64,000 nt of DNA from positions 558,001 to 622,000 of the forward strand of contig NZ_JACHIF010000002.1 of NCBI RefSeq assembly GCF_014203045.1, in the 5' to 3' direction. The position numbers and the translations under genes are program-made. Within the stretch, counting starts at the first letter, position 1. Each line of letters starts with the position of its first letter. A model generated the notes under the pieces. That model was not told the origin of the DNA, did not search any database, and saw only the letters and a program-made list of their open reading frames with translations. This document shows positions 51,558-59,922 of the stretch, one piece after another. The stretch is from Prosthecobacter dejongeii. GTDB taxonomy: Bacteria; Verrucomicrobiota; Verrucomicrobiia; Verrucomicrobiales; Verrucomicrobiaceae.

Positions 51558-51584
51558 TCTACCAAGCCCCTCGAGAATGTTTTG

Positions 51585-51618
51585 AAAAACCGCTGCCGGA
51601 AAACGACAGCGGTTTTTT
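51585..51618 (+). terminator. Terminator after dxs
   Basis: Stem AAAAACCGCTG / CAGCGGTTTTT with an 11-base loop, continuing into TTTTTT on the plus strand, 28 bases past the dxs stop. Confidence 0.9.
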
Positions 51619-51691
51619 AATGAACATAAGGCTCGAAGGTTGGGCGTGGAGGGTGCTTGAAGGTCGGAGCAGAAAAGGATGGGACTTTGGG

Positions 51692-52417
51692 CTACCGGGC
51701 CTGCCAGCGCCGCCACAGCACGCCCCAGAGCAGAATGGGCACGCTAGCGCTGAGGGCGATGGCCCAAGTGGGGCTGGCGTGCCCGAGATGGCCGATGGCG
51801 GCAAAGGCGAAGCCCAGGGGCAGGGAACCGCAGGCCAGGGACAGGACAAAGGTCCGCCAGGGCATACGTGTGAGGCCCGCCAGGCAGGCCACGGCCTCCG
51901 GCAGCACGGGGGCCCAGCGGGAGAGGGCCACTACCCAGCCGCCGCGCTGGGCAAAGAAGGCCTCGCCTTTCGCAAGCCCCACCTCCCCAGCGATCCAGCG
52001 TGCGGCGGGTCGCCCCAGGCCCCGGCACAGAGCATAGGCCAGCAGGCCGGATAAAAACGAGCCCGCCGCCGCGATGAGGCCGCCCCAGGCCCAGCCATAC
52101 ATCCAGCCCAGGGCGGACATGACGACGGTGCCAGGGATGGGTAGCACGATGTCGCTCATCAGCAGGGCCATGCCTGCCGCCCAGGCCCAGTGCCCGTATT
52201 GGCCCAGCCAAGTGCGGGTGCCCTCCAGGCTCAGCGTCTGGTCAAAGGCTGCGCCCCAGACCAGGAATGGCCCGATGATGCCGATGAGGATGAAAAGAAT
52301 GAGGGCCCAAAAAGCGCCGGGACCGCGCGGTGACGTCATCCCGCATGAAGGCCCGCATTTCCCTGGGATGCAAGGGGGCGCTGCGGGGCGTGCAGTGGCT
52401 GTGAGCTCATTCATCAT
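51692..52417 (-). CDS. DedA/VTT-domain (TVP38/TMEM64-like) inner-membrane protein
   Basis: A 241-residue membrane protein. The VTT pattern is visible: MSDIVLPIPGTVVMSALGWMYGWAWGGLIAAAGSFLSGLLAYALCRGLG (re-entrant helix and the G-x-x-x-G turn), then GGWVVALSRWAPVLPEAVACLAGLTRMPW with the conserved R-x-x-P-x-x-P-like loop. Five or six helices fit. Such proteins act in lipid scrambling or undecaprenyl-phosphate recycling. The frame stays open to 53323 over the lipA gene on the other strand, but that part is not family-like. The pair ATGATG at 52417/52414 is the natural start, only 39 bases from the lipA ATG. Confidence 0.82.
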   Translation of the reverse strand: MMNELTATARPAAPPCIPGKCGPSCGMTSPRGPGAFWALILFILIGIIGPFLVWGAAFDQTLSLEGTRTWLGQYGHWAWAAGMALLMSDIVLPIPGTVVMSALGWMYGWAWGGLIAAAGSFLSGLLAYALCRGLGRPAARWIAGEVGLAKGEAFFAQRGGWVVALSRWAPVLPEAVACLAGLTRMPWRTFVLSLACGSLPLGFAFAAIGHLGHASPTWAIALSASVPILLWGVLWRRWQAR

Positions 52418-52456
52418 TTGCCATCTGGCCGTTTCAGGCCATTCGTAGTGAAAGAC

Positions 52457-53359
52457 ATGTCCTGTAAAATTGACCCCGCTCTGCACACGGAAAAAAAGCC
52501 CGACTGGATCCGTGTGAAGCTGCCCCGCGACCCCGTTTTCTGGAGCACTAAATCCCTGATTTCTGACCTGAAACTGCACACTGTCTGCGAAGAGGCCCAG
52601 TGCCCGAACCGCTGGGAATGCTGGAGCCAGGGCACGGCCACCTTCATGATCGCCGGTGACCGCTGCACCCGCGCCTGTGGCTTCTGTGCCGTCAAGACCG
52701 CCAAGCCTTTCGCCCTCGAGGCCGATGAACCGCAGCGCGTGGCCGCCGCCACTAAGCGGCTCGGTCTGAACCACGTCGTGATCACCGCGGTTGCCCGCGA
52801 CGATGTGAAGGACGGCGGTGCCGAGCACTTTGCCCGCACCATCGAGGCTGTGCGCGAGGCCGTGCCGCACATCACCATCGAGATTCTGGTACCTGACTTC
52901 AATGAGAAGGAAGACTCGCTGGATGTGGTGATGCGCGCCCGCCCGCACATCTTCAATCACAACCTGGAAACCGTCGAGCGCCTGACCCCCCTCGTCCGCA
53001 GTCGCGCCCAGTATCATCGCAGCCTGAAGGTGCTGAAACGCGCCAAGCAGATCTCTCTGGACCTGGGCACCAAGTGCGCGACGAAAAGCGGCCTCATGCT
53101 CGGCCTCGGTGAAACGGAGACGGAACTCTTCCAGGCCATGGATGACCTGCTGGAGCACGACGTCACGGTGCTGACTCTGGGCCAATACTTGCGCCCCTCC
53201 CCGCAGCATCTCCCCGTCATCGAATACATCCACCCGGACACGTTCGAGAACTACAAAGAGATCGCCCGCAAAAAAGGCTTCCGCCACGTCGCCAGCGCCC
53301 CGCTCGTCCGCAGCTCCTATCATGCCGCCGACTTCAAGCCGGAGCTGGATGTGGAGTAG
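52457..53359 (+). CDS. lipA: Lipoyl synthase
   Basis: A 300-residue radical SAM enzyme inserting two sulfurs into octanoyl-lipoyl domains. Cluster motifs: auxiliary CEEAQCPNRWEC and radical-SAM CTRACGFC. Further blocks are VVITAVARDDVKDGGAEHFA, FNHNLETVERLTPLVR, KSGLMLGLGE, LTLGQYLRPSPQHLPV and the RSSYHA end that binds the auxiliary cluster. The open frame can start at a TTG (52418), but ATG 52457 (MSCKIDPALHTEKKPDWIRVKLP) gives the usual length. It diverges from the VTT gene with 39 bases between the two ATGs, so the promoters overlap. Confidence 0.96.
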   Translation: MSCKIDPALHTEKKPDWIRVKLPRDPVFWSTKSLISDLKLHTVCEEAQCPNRWECWSQGTATFMIAGDRCTRACGFCAVKTAKPFALEADEPQRVAAATKRLGLNHVVITAVARDDVKDGGAEHFARTIEAVREAVPHITIEILVPDFNEKEDSLDVVMRARPHIFNHNLETVERLTPLVRSRAQYHRSLKVLKRAKQISLDLGTKCATKSGLMLGLGETETELFQAMDDLLEHDVTVLTLGQYLRPSPQHLPVIEYIHPDTFENYKEIARKKGFRHVASAPLVRSSYHAADFKPELDVE

Positions 53360-53404
53360 GGGTGGGAAATAGACAATCTAAAAACATGGGATAGCCGTGT
53401 TCCT

Positions 53405-53890
53405 ATGGATCTAAGAAACTGGGTAAACCGGCTACATCTCTTCAGGGTAGTTTGGGCTATAGGTGGCCATGCAGGTGATGGCGACTCCCTGGATGTTGCC
53501 TATCGGTATCACAGTTCCGATGAGTTACTGAACTTCTTCCGCTTCCTCGGTCTTGAGCCCGTGGTCTATGCGGAGAAACCGCCACAGCCCGAGGTAGGGG
53601 TTCCTTATCCCGGGGATGTCTATGACCAGTTTCCCTTCCTGGTTCAAGGCACTGAATGGATTGAGCAACCGTCTCATTGCCAAGTCGCCGGTCAGGCCGT
53701 CTTCATATATGCCCATGGTGGTGAGGTCACTCTGGGCGTGCATGATGGTTTCGAAATTACCGACGCCGCCGTGGCTCGGGCGGAGATGCTCGAAAAGCTG
53801 CTGGAGAAGGCTCCGTTGGAGAGGATTGATCCACCCGTGGACAGTCGGCGATGCATCTGCCCGAAGCATCATCCAGAGTACTTCGAGTGA
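53405..53890 (+). CDS. Hypothetical protein, 161 residues
   Basis: A soluble protein I do not recognise. It contains LDVAYRYHSSDELLNFFRFLG, a Pro-rich stretch, FIYAHGGEVTLGVHDGFEITDAAVARAEMLEKLL and a C-terminal RRCICPKHHPEYFE, in which C-I-C and HH could bind metal. It begins with ATG 53405, 45 bases after lipA on the same strand. It is the first of several small unknown genes. Confidence 0.5.
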   Translation: MDLRNWVNRLHLFRVVWAIGGHAGDGDSLDVAYRYHSSDELLNFFRFLGLEPVVYAEKPPQPEVGVPYPGDVYDQFPFLVQGTEWIEQPSHCQVAGQAVFIYAHGGEVTLGVHDGFEITDAAVARAEMLEKLLEKAPLERIDPPVDSRRCICPKHHPEYFE

Positions 53891-54003
53891 TCTTTGAAAG
53901 AGGTGGGCTGGAGAGATCCAGCCGCAAAAGGATCTTCGATCCAAATTGTAATCGTCTTCAAGCACCCGCCCGATGATCTTGGGTAAACCGTTTAAACCTA
54001 ACC

Positions 54004-54528
54004 ATGTTTGCTTCCAGAATAGGCCGCATCACCCGGAAAGCGGGCCGGGTGGAGTTTGTCATCCATAACCGCTGGCCTTATGCGGCCATCCCTGCTTTTC
54101 TGGTCCTGTACTTAATCTGGTTGGGAGCAGGGGTGTTTATGCTGGGCGGCATCCTGGGTTTTGTGTCTCCGGAGACCATGACTCCGGTGACCCGGACATT
54201 TCTTTGCTTCTGGACCTTGGGCTGGGCGGTGCTCGGGGCACTGAGTTGCAAGGATGGTTACCGGAAGGCGTTCGTGCGGGTGGAAGGGGTGGCTGACAAG
54301 GACGGCCTTCGACTAGTGCGCCGTTCGATTCTAGGCCGCAAAACCTGGACCTATGCCTGGAGCCAGATTGATGGCGTCACAGAAGTGGTGATCGACGGCA
54401 AGTTTTACCGGCATGTCGCCCTCTACGTCGAAGGGAAGCATGTGGATCTCGACAGCCACCTGGAACCCAAGACTGCCCAGGCCCTGGTGAATGCTTTGGA
54501 GGATGTGAGGGAAGAGGCCTCTTCTTGA
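54004..54528 (+). CDS. Two-TM membrane protein with PH-like C-terminal domain
   Basis: A 174-residue protein. Two hydrophobic helices (AAIPAFLVLYLIWLGAGVFMLGG and FLCFWTLGWAVLGAL) are followed by a strand-rich domain (LVRRSILGRKTWTYAWSQIDGVTEVVIDGKFYRHVALYVEG) resembling bacterial PH-like (YdbT/YokE type) domains. The function is unknown; it probably acts at the inner membrane. The ATG at 54004 follows a 113-base gap. Confidence 0.55.
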   Translation: MFASRIGRITRKAGRVEFVIHNRWPYAAIPAFLVLYLIWLGAGVFMLGGILGFVSPETMTPVTRTFLCFWTLGWAVLGALSCKDGYRKAFVRVEGVADKDGLRLVRRSILGRKTWTYAWSQIDGVTEVVIDGKFYRHVALYVEGKHVDLDSHLEPKTAQALVNALEDVREEASS

Positions 54529-54633
54529 GGGGGGGAATGTGGTCTCTAAAATCCCTCATGTGGATGAACAGCCCTGCTTCTCCTCTGTCTGAAACTGGCG
54601 AGTTTGCCTGTCTCACCAGTATCCTTGTCTGAA

Positions 54634-55164
54634 ATGAATCATCTCCTCATCCTCGTTCTGTTTCTCATCGGTAGCCTTGGCGCTCAAGCGGGAGAATACC
54701 GTTTCAGATGTCAGGGAGTAGTCACGGGCCTGTGCGATCTCATCTATGATGCGGAAGGGAGGGAAACGACGGTCAAACTCGATTTTGTGGATCATGAATC
54801 AGCGGCGGTTTTTCAGGCTCTTCAGAAGAAGCGGATCTATGGCACCAAGGGATTTGAAGACCACCAGGGAGTCAGGTGGGAGCAGGGCATCTTTCTTGTG
54901 GGTGAGTTCGCCTCTGAGAAGAAATGGACTCCATCGGCCCCCAACATGGCACAGAGTGAAGCCTATCGCGATTTCAAGGTGACGGGGGTCAAACTGGTTT
55001 TCCCTGTTTGGCGTTTTCAGGAATGTGAAGAAGTGGAGGATCCTTCAGCACGACCTGTATTTCTGGAAACTCACTTCAGCTTTGAATCGCTTTTTCCTCT
55101 GGGATTAAAGCATGCGGGAAAGCCGATTGATTGGAACAAACACACGGTTGTCAAAGGTTCTTGA
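54634..55164 (+). CDS. Secreted protein of unknown function
   Basis: A 176-residue exported protein (signal MNHLLILVLFLIGSLGAQA). The mature part holds two Cys near the start (FRCQGVVTGLCDL) and one near the end (FQECEEVEDP), possibly disulfide-bonded. It is strand-rich (TTVKLDFVDHESAAVFQAL; FKVTGVKLVFPVWRF). No known motif. ATG 54634 is used because it begins the signal peptide. Confidence 0.5.
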   Translation: MNHLLILVLFLIGSLGAQAGEYRFRCQGVVTGLCDLIYDAEGRETTVKLDFVDHESAAVFQALQKKRIYGTKGFEDHQGVRWEQGIFLVGEFASEKKWTPSAPNMAQSEAYRDFKVTGVKLVFPVWRFQECEEVEDPSARPVFLETHFSFESLFPLGLKHAGKPIDWNKHTVVKGS

Positions 55165-55320
55165 AGGCTTGCCGGAGCAAGGCTGAGTGTGTGATAACCA
55201 TTCGGAGCACTTTGCACAGCTTTCAGAGGTGGTTCGCCGACTGATCTCTGATTTTGGGCTGTGCAGTTCTTCCATCTCTGATAAGACTGGAAAACACGGT
55301 CCCTGATCCAATCACACGTT

Positions 55321-55506
55321 ATGCCTGATCCCTCTGATTCCAATCCTCGGTCCTTGATGCTGGGGCTGGCCCTGGTGGGTTTGCTGGTCACGGGCCTTGC
55401 TGGGGGTGTGCATGCGTTTCTTTCGGCGTCGCCTTTTGGGCTTTGGGCCTCGGTGGGGGCTTTTGGTTTTCTGGCGCATCTGCTGGCGAAACAGAACCGG
55501 GCTTGA
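55321..55506 (+). CDS. Small two-TM membrane protein
   Basis: A 61-residue protein with two hydrophobic helices (LMLGLALVGLLVTGLAGGVHAF and LWASVGAFGFLAHLLAK) in hairpin form, a polar N-tail and a basic C-tail. There is no homologue I can name. Codon use is ordinary for the window and the frame contains no conflict with a neighbour, so it is plausible. Confidence 0.45.
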   Translation: MPDPSDSNPRSLMLGLALVGLLVTGLAGGVHAFLSASPFGLWASVGAFGFLAHLLAKQNRA

Positions 55507-55623
55507 TTCCCCTGAACTCTGGGCTGGTCAACAGGTGGATTTGGGTTTTTATGATGGCTCTGATGCCGCCTTGCCGGGTCTTTTTAGATCCGGGAGTCTG
55601 CGTTGCTACGATCCCTTTCCGCC

Positions 55624-56076
55624 ATGTCTTCGACGCATTCTTTGAACTCTGTGGTCAGCACCGGGCGTGTGCTGCCAGCCAGTCCCCAACAGGTCTTCGC
55701 CGCCTTTCAGCAGCCGGATCGGCTGGCGCAGTGGTGGGGACCGGAGGGGTTTACGAACACGTTTGAGCGGTTCGAATTTGAGCCGGACGGCCAGTGGGTC
55801 TTTATGATGCATGCGCCGAATGGGGCGAACTATCCGAATGAGAGTTTCTTCCGGGAGATCGTGCCGGATGAGAAGATCGTGATCGAGCATGTGGTGAAGC
55901 CCTGGTTTCGGCTGACGGTGACGCTGACCCCGCAGGGGGAGCACACGCATCTGGCCTGGGACCAGGAATTTGAAAGCCCCGAATTTGCCGAGCGGATGCG
56001 GCCGCTGAGTGACACGGCCAATGAGCAGGTGCTGGATCGGCTGCAGGCGCTGCTGGCGGGGGGGGGAGTGGCCTAA
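55624..56076 (+). CDS. AHSA1/START-like (SRPBCC) domain protein
   Basis: A 150-residue protein with the AHSA1 pattern: helix-strand start RVLPASPQQVFAAFQQPDRLAQWWGPEGFT, then FEFEPDGQWVFMMHAPNGANYPNESFFREIVPDEKIVIEH, then LTVTLTPQGEHTHLAWDQEFES. The W-W-G-P-x-G-F motif is typical of the activator-of-Hsp90-like subgroup. These domains bind small hydrophobic ligands; bacterial roles are mostly unknown. ATG 55624 is preferred over 55603. Confidence 0.85.
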   Translation: MSSTHSLNSVVSTGRVLPASPQQVFAAFQQPDRLAQWWGPEGFTNTFERFEFEPDGQWVFMMHAPNGANYPNESFFREIVPDEKIVIEHVVKPWFRLTVTLTPQGEHTHLAWDQEFESPEFAERMRPLSDTANEQVLDRLQALLAGGGVA

Positions 56077-56096
56077 CCAAGTGGTTCAAAAAAATC

Positions 56097-56670
56097 ATGA
56101 AAAGCATTGAGGCTAAAAAGAAGCTGTCAGCGCAACTGCGTGAGGAGCAGTTGGCCACGCTGGAGACCCGTTTTGAAAAGAACCTAAAGCGCCATCCGGG
56201 AATGGAATGGGCCCAGGTGAAGGCCCGGCTTGAAGCCAAGGCGGAGAAGCTGTGGTCCCTGCATGAGATGGAAAGCACTGGCGGTGAACCGGATGTGGTG
56301 GGGCACGATGCGAAGACGGGGGAGTATGTCTTTTTCGATTGCTCGGCAGAGAGTCCCAAAGGCCGTGTGAGTTTGTGTTACGATCGCGAGGCGCTGGATT
56401 CGCGGAAGGAACACAAGCCCAAGGACAATGCGGTGGACGTGGCCGAGGCCATGGGCATCGAGCTTTTGACTGAGGAGGAGTATCGGGATCTGCAGAAGCT
56501 GGGTAGCTTTGATATGAAGACCTCGAGCTGGGTGCAGGCCCCGGCGGACATCCGCAAGCTGGGCGGTGCCCTCTTCGGCGACCGCCGCTTTGGCCGCGTC
56601 TTCATCTACCTACAACGGCGCGCAGTCCTACTACAACGCGCGCGGCTTTCGCGGTTCGCTGAGGTTGTGA
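56097..56670 (+). pseudogene. DUF4256 protein gene interrupted by a +1 frameshift near its 3' end
   Basis: The first 171 codons read as a DUF4256 protein (LKRHPGMEWAQVKARLEAKAEKLWSLHEMESTGGEPDVVG, VFFDCSAESPKGR, LGGALFGDRRFGRVFIY). At 56607-56614 the bases CTACCTAC contain one base too many. Skipping it restores YNGAQSYYNARGFRGSLRL and a TGA at 56668-56670, giving about 190 residues, as usual for the family. As written, the frame instead runs 47 codons of unrelated sequence to 56753. This is either a real recent mutation, a sequencing error, or much less likely a recoding site. Confidence 0.8.
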
Positions 56671-57168
56671 GGGGAAGTTGCAACCGATCCTTTGATATGA
56701 AGCCTTCTGTTTTGAGCGTTTTAAATCATTGTGGAACCCACCGTAAAGATTGAATCCTTGAATTGCGAAGGATTGCTGGATTGCATTCATTTTTCAATTC
56801 TCGCCAAGTCTTCGGCAAACGAGGGGGAAAGACGTTCCCCCTCTCCCCGCTTGCGGGGAGAGGCCAGCAACTGTGTTATGAAGCAAGCTTGATTTCAGGA
56901 TTTTTGAGGGCTGCCTTTGCGGACGGACTTTCTGCGTGCTGCGACCACCCCCTCACCTTGGCCTCATCCCCCGATTCTTGGGGGAGAGGGAACGCGCTTT
57001 TGGAAGCTCTGTATGAAAGATCGAACGAGGTGTGAACCGCCCAGAAGTTTACACTGTATAGACGGGATATATCCTTCATCCTATCTCTTCAATTTTGATC
57101 TCTTCGACTATTTTCTGGAAACCCGGCAGGAAGCGTGAAGGGTGGGATCTTCTGACATCAACCTCACC
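56671..57168. other. Gene-free region with palindrome cluster
   Basis: About 500 bases with no credible gene. They hold nested inverted repeats at 56821-56862: GAGGGGGAA/TTCCCCCTC overlapping CTCTCCCCGC/GCGGGGAGAG. A second C/G hairpin lies at 56964-56988 (TCCCCC/GGGGGA with an A bulge). The pattern CTCTCCCC...GGGGAGAG resembles REP-type extragenic repeats. Confidence 0.6.
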
Positions 57169-57621
57169 ATGACACCGCCCGCTTTTCAACGACGAACGAG
57201 GTATTTGTTAGGCCTGACGGTGTGCTGGGTATTCTTTGCGCTTTTGAAGCTGTATGATGATTACGATGGGTTCACTTCGGTCATGGGGGCACCGATTGTG
57301 GCCACGGTGCTGACGGTGCTAGTGTTTCCGGTGGTGGTGCTGCTGGGGCAGGGGTTGCGCTTTCATGCCCTGGGGCGGTGCTGGTATGGGAACCCGAAGG
57401 TGGCTGTGCTGCTGCTGACGGTCTGCCTGGTGCTTCTGCTCTATGGGGAATCCATGGGGCTGACCCAGACGGTCTATGAAGAGGTGGATGAGGTGACGCG
57501 GTCGCGGCTTCCTGCGGTGGTGAGCATCCCTGCTTTCCTTGGTTTCCTTTTTGCGGTGACTTATTGGCCAGGACGGCAGGTGGGGGAAAGTAGAAGGAAG
57601 GAAAGTGGAAAGTTGAAATGA
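57169..57621 (+). CDS. Membrane protein of unknown function, four TM
   Basis: A 150-residue inner-membrane protein with about four helices (YLLGLTVCWVFFALLKLY, MGAPIVATVLTVLVFPVVVLLGQGL, VAVLLLTVCLVLLLYGESM, AVVSIPAFLGFLFAVTYW). A short conserved-looking loop between helices is acidic (YEEVDEVTRSRLP). ATG 57169 is used rather than a GTG at 57142. The family is unknown. Confidence 0.5.
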   Translation: MTPPAFQRRTRYLLGLTVCWVFFALLKLYDDYDGFTSVMGAPIVATVLTVLVFPVVVLLGQGLRFHALGRCWYGNPKVAVLLLTVCLVLLLYGESMGLTQTVYEEVDEVTRSRLPAVVSIPAFLGFLFAVTYWPGRQVGESRRKESGKLK

Positions 57622-57854
57622 TGAGGTAGAGAATGGGTGGCTGTCTGGGGGCTTCGAGGGTTCCAAACCAGACGGATAATTTGGCGAAGTTGTTTTGAGA
57701 TGAGATCGAAGTGGGTTTGCGCCAAACACATCCGTCCTACGGGTCAGCAGCCTGGAGGTGGTTAGGTGGTGGGCTATTTTACAACGTCAGCAGGATTGCA
57801 GTGTCTGGTGAATGTAGGTTTGGAGTGTTGCGGCCTGGAGTTCTGTTTAACTAT

Positions 57855-58205
57855 ATGAAATCATCTGAATCGGGAGAGTCCTCACACAATCTGCTGGCCT
57901 TGTGGGTAGTGGCGGGTGTGGAAGCGCTGATGATCCTCGCAGGCACGGCCTACAATGCCTATGAGGTACGGCGCAACAGTGAGCTGGTGCAGCGCAAGCT
58001 GGAGGGCCTGACGCAATACACGACGGCGCAGGGGCAGAAGCTGGACCGCATGACGACGGCGCTGGAGGTGTACTTGGGCAAGAAATTTTCGCCGGATGAA
58101 AAGGCGGCGGTCACGCCTGCTGGGGAACCTGCGGCTAGCGGTGAGAGGATTGACAAGGCGATCCAGTTTCTCGAAGGTTTGAAGAAGCCTGCGGGGACTC
58201 CCTGA
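57855..58205 (+). CDS. Small membrane-anchored coiled-coil protein
   Basis: A 116-residue protein. One N-terminal TM helix (LLALWVVAGVEALMILAGTAYNAY) precedes a charged heptad-like region (NSELVQRKLEGLTQYTTAQGQKLDRMTTALEVYL) and a Pro/Ala linker ending in a short helix (RIDKAIQFLEGLKKP). ATG 57855 gives this architecture; the longer frame from 57711 adds residues without any structure. The function is unknown. Confidence 0.5.
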   Translation: MKSSESGESSHNLLALWVVAGVEALMILAGTAYNAYEVRRNSELVQRKLEGLTQYTTAQGQKLDRMTTALEVYLGKKFSPDEKAAVTPAGEPAASGERIDKAIQFLEGLKKPAGTP

Positions 58206-58234
58206 GATCTGCGGTGCAAGACTGCCGAGTGAGC

Positions 58235-58627
58235 ATGAAAGAGAGCCTTCATTTTCGATGTGTGATCCAAGAGAATGCGCGGCGCATCAATCAGATGCGT
58301 GAACGCATTCATGAGACCTTTGCACGGCGGAGCGAGGGGCGTGAGGCCTGGGAGGCGTGGAGCCGTGCCTGTGCGGAATTCAGGCAAGAGTATGAGGCGC
58401 TGGCTTTTCCGGGCGGCTTTGAATCGGGATTGAGGCGGCTGGAGGCGGGGGAGGAGAGGGCCATCGAGGAGGCTCTGGCCTTTGTGGAGGTGCGGCCGTA
58501 TTTCTTTCGTTCGCAATACATGCATCAGAAACTGGTGCCGCGTCTCAAACGGGCGATATTGTCATCACGGCAGGCAGAGAGGTTTCACGCGGTGATGGAG
58601 CGGCTGCGGCGGCAGGGGTGGGGCTAG
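58235..58627 (+). CDS. Hypothetical protein, conserved helical family
   Basis: A 130-residue helical soluble protein. It contains ENARRINQMRERIHETFARRSEG, EAWSRACAEFRQEYEALAFPGGF and EALAFVEVRPYFFRSQYMHQKLVPRLKRA. This matches my memory of a widespread but unnamed proteobacterial family with the core 'FLEVRPYFFRSGYM'. There is no catalytic motif. A GTG at 58214 would add seven residues; ATG 58235 is preferred. Confidence 0.6.
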   Translation: MKESLHFRCVIQENARRINQMRERIHETFARRSEGREAWEAWSRACAEFRQEYEALAFPGGFESGLRRLEAGEERAIEEALAFVEVRPYFFRSQYMHQKLVPRLKRAILSSRQAERFHAVMERLRRQGWG

Positions 58628-58938
58628 TCTGGTCTAACCAAAGGTGAGGTGTGTTTTTTTGACTGGCTGGGCGGATTCTGTAATGAGGGCTTAGCGGCTG
58701 GCCGGAATTGTTTAAGACGGTGCGGCACCTCCTGATTCCTGAGGAAACCGATCCGACATGATTTCTCCGGTGAGCAAAGGCCGTGATCTGGCGTTGGTAG
58801 TGCAGGGCCTTCAGGGGCTTGGGCGGAGTGTGGCGAGTTCTCGGTGTTGTTATCTACCCAGCGGATTATGAGGCTATCTTCTGTGTGTGGTTGTCGCGTC
58901 GCTGCTGCGTTAAGCTGTGCCATGACCTACCTTTGATT
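58628..58938. other. Intergenic region with no recognisable feature
   Basis: A 311-base gap between the convergent helical-protein and LysR genes. It contains a short T-tract (GTGTTTTTTTGACT near 58650) without a clear preceding stem. I see no gene, RNA or repeat in it. Confidence 0.5.
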
Positions 58939-59817
58939 TTACTTTTTCTTGGTCAGCAGCTCGCGCAGGATCAAGTTTGGAAATCGTCTGCTGGGAGTAA
59001 TGGCGTAGAAGGTTTCTTTGATTTGGGGAAAGTGATGCCTTTCCACCAAGGTGCCATTTTCCAGTTCGTCTTTGACCACGACAGGGGGCACCAGCGTGAC
59101 TCCTTTTGTTTCACGGGCCATCAGTCGTAGCATGGCCATATCATCCACTTCTGCTGCGATGATGGGGCGAATTCCCGTCTGGTCCATCAGCACATCAAAG
59201 GCGGTTCGTATGCTGCTTTCGAGGCTGGGTAGCACGATGGGGGTTGTTTTTAAATCATCGGGAAAACGAAAGGGCTTCATTCTCCGGGTTTTGTGGCCGA
59301 CGAGGCTGACCGACTGCTCATCCAGGAGGTGGCTGTGCCAGCCTGTTTCCGCGTCGCGACGCACGGGTGTGTTGGACAGGACGACATCGAGGGTGTGATT
59401 CTGGAGCTGCATCAAGAGTTCCCGCAGGGTACCGGAATGGATGATCAATTCCACTTCCTCACGCCCGATCAGAGGGCGAAGAAAGGTGAGCTGGAAATTG
59501 CGCGAGAGATTGGCGACTGCGCCTACCCGTAGGAAGCTGCGGCTGCGGCTGGCACGATTTTGTAGGAGGTCGGCCAGCTCTTCGCCGCTGCGGAAGATGG
59601 AGTCTGCATACTCCAGGGCGATGCGGCCGGACTCCGTCAGCACCAGGGCTTTGTGTTTACGCTCAAAGAGAGACTGGCCGAGATTTTCCTCCAGGCTGCG
59701 CAACTGCACGCTGAGTGCGGACTGGGAGATTTTTAAATGTCGGGCTGCCTTTGTCAGGCTGCCCTCGGTGGCAATGGCGCGGAAGTAACGAAGGTGGTGG
59801 TAGTTTAAGAATGACAT
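58939..59817 (-). CDS. LysR-family transcriptional regulator, NhaR-like
   Basis: A 292-residue regulator. The winged HTH is at the N-terminus: YHHLRYFRAIATEGSLTKAARHLKISQSALSVQLRSLEENLGQSLFERK. A substrate-binding domain follows (LRVGAVANLSRNFQLTFLRPLI; LDVVLSNTPVRRD; VTLVPPVVVKDELENGTLVERH). The opening MSFLNYHHLRYF and the VLSNTPV block are typical of the NhaR branch. It is transcribed away from dabB-dabA, so it probably controls them, responding to a small-molecule or ion signal that cannot be read from sequence. Confidence 0.9.
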   Translation of the reverse strand: MSFLNYHHLRYFRAIATEGSLTKAARHLKISQSALSVQLRSLEENLGQSLFERKHKALVLTESGRIALEYADSIFRSGEELADLLQNRASRSRSFLRVGAVANLSRNFQLTFLRPLIGREEVELIIHSGTLRELLMQLQNHTLDVVLSNTPVRRDAETGWHSHLLDEQSVSLVGHKTRRMKPFRFPDDLKTTPIVLPSLESSIRTAFDVLMDQTGIRPIIAAEVDDMAMLRLMARETKGVTLVPPVVVKDELENGTLVERHHFPQIKETFYAITPSRRFPNLILRELLTKKK

Positions 59818-59823
59818 GAATTT

Positions 59824-59860
59824 ATGCTTTTAACAAAACGAACGATCAATGCCAAAACAT
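59824..59860. promoter_or_regulatory. Imperfect dyad between the LysR gene and dabB
   Basis: In the 105-base divergent gap, ATGCTTTT (59824) faces AAAACAT (ends 59860), an imperfect inverted repeat where a LysR-type operator would be expected. It is AT-rich. This is a weak call based on position. Confidence 0.3.
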
Positions 59861-59922
59861 GAATTGGAGCGAAGTGAGAATTTGCGGGAGAGGTTGGCCG
59901 TCACCTCACTTCATCTTATCTT

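Noticed and set aside
52418-53323. N-terminal 300-codon extension of the VTT protein frame
   Set aside because: The extension is antisense to lipA and shows no family sequence; the natural ATGATG start is at 52417/52414.
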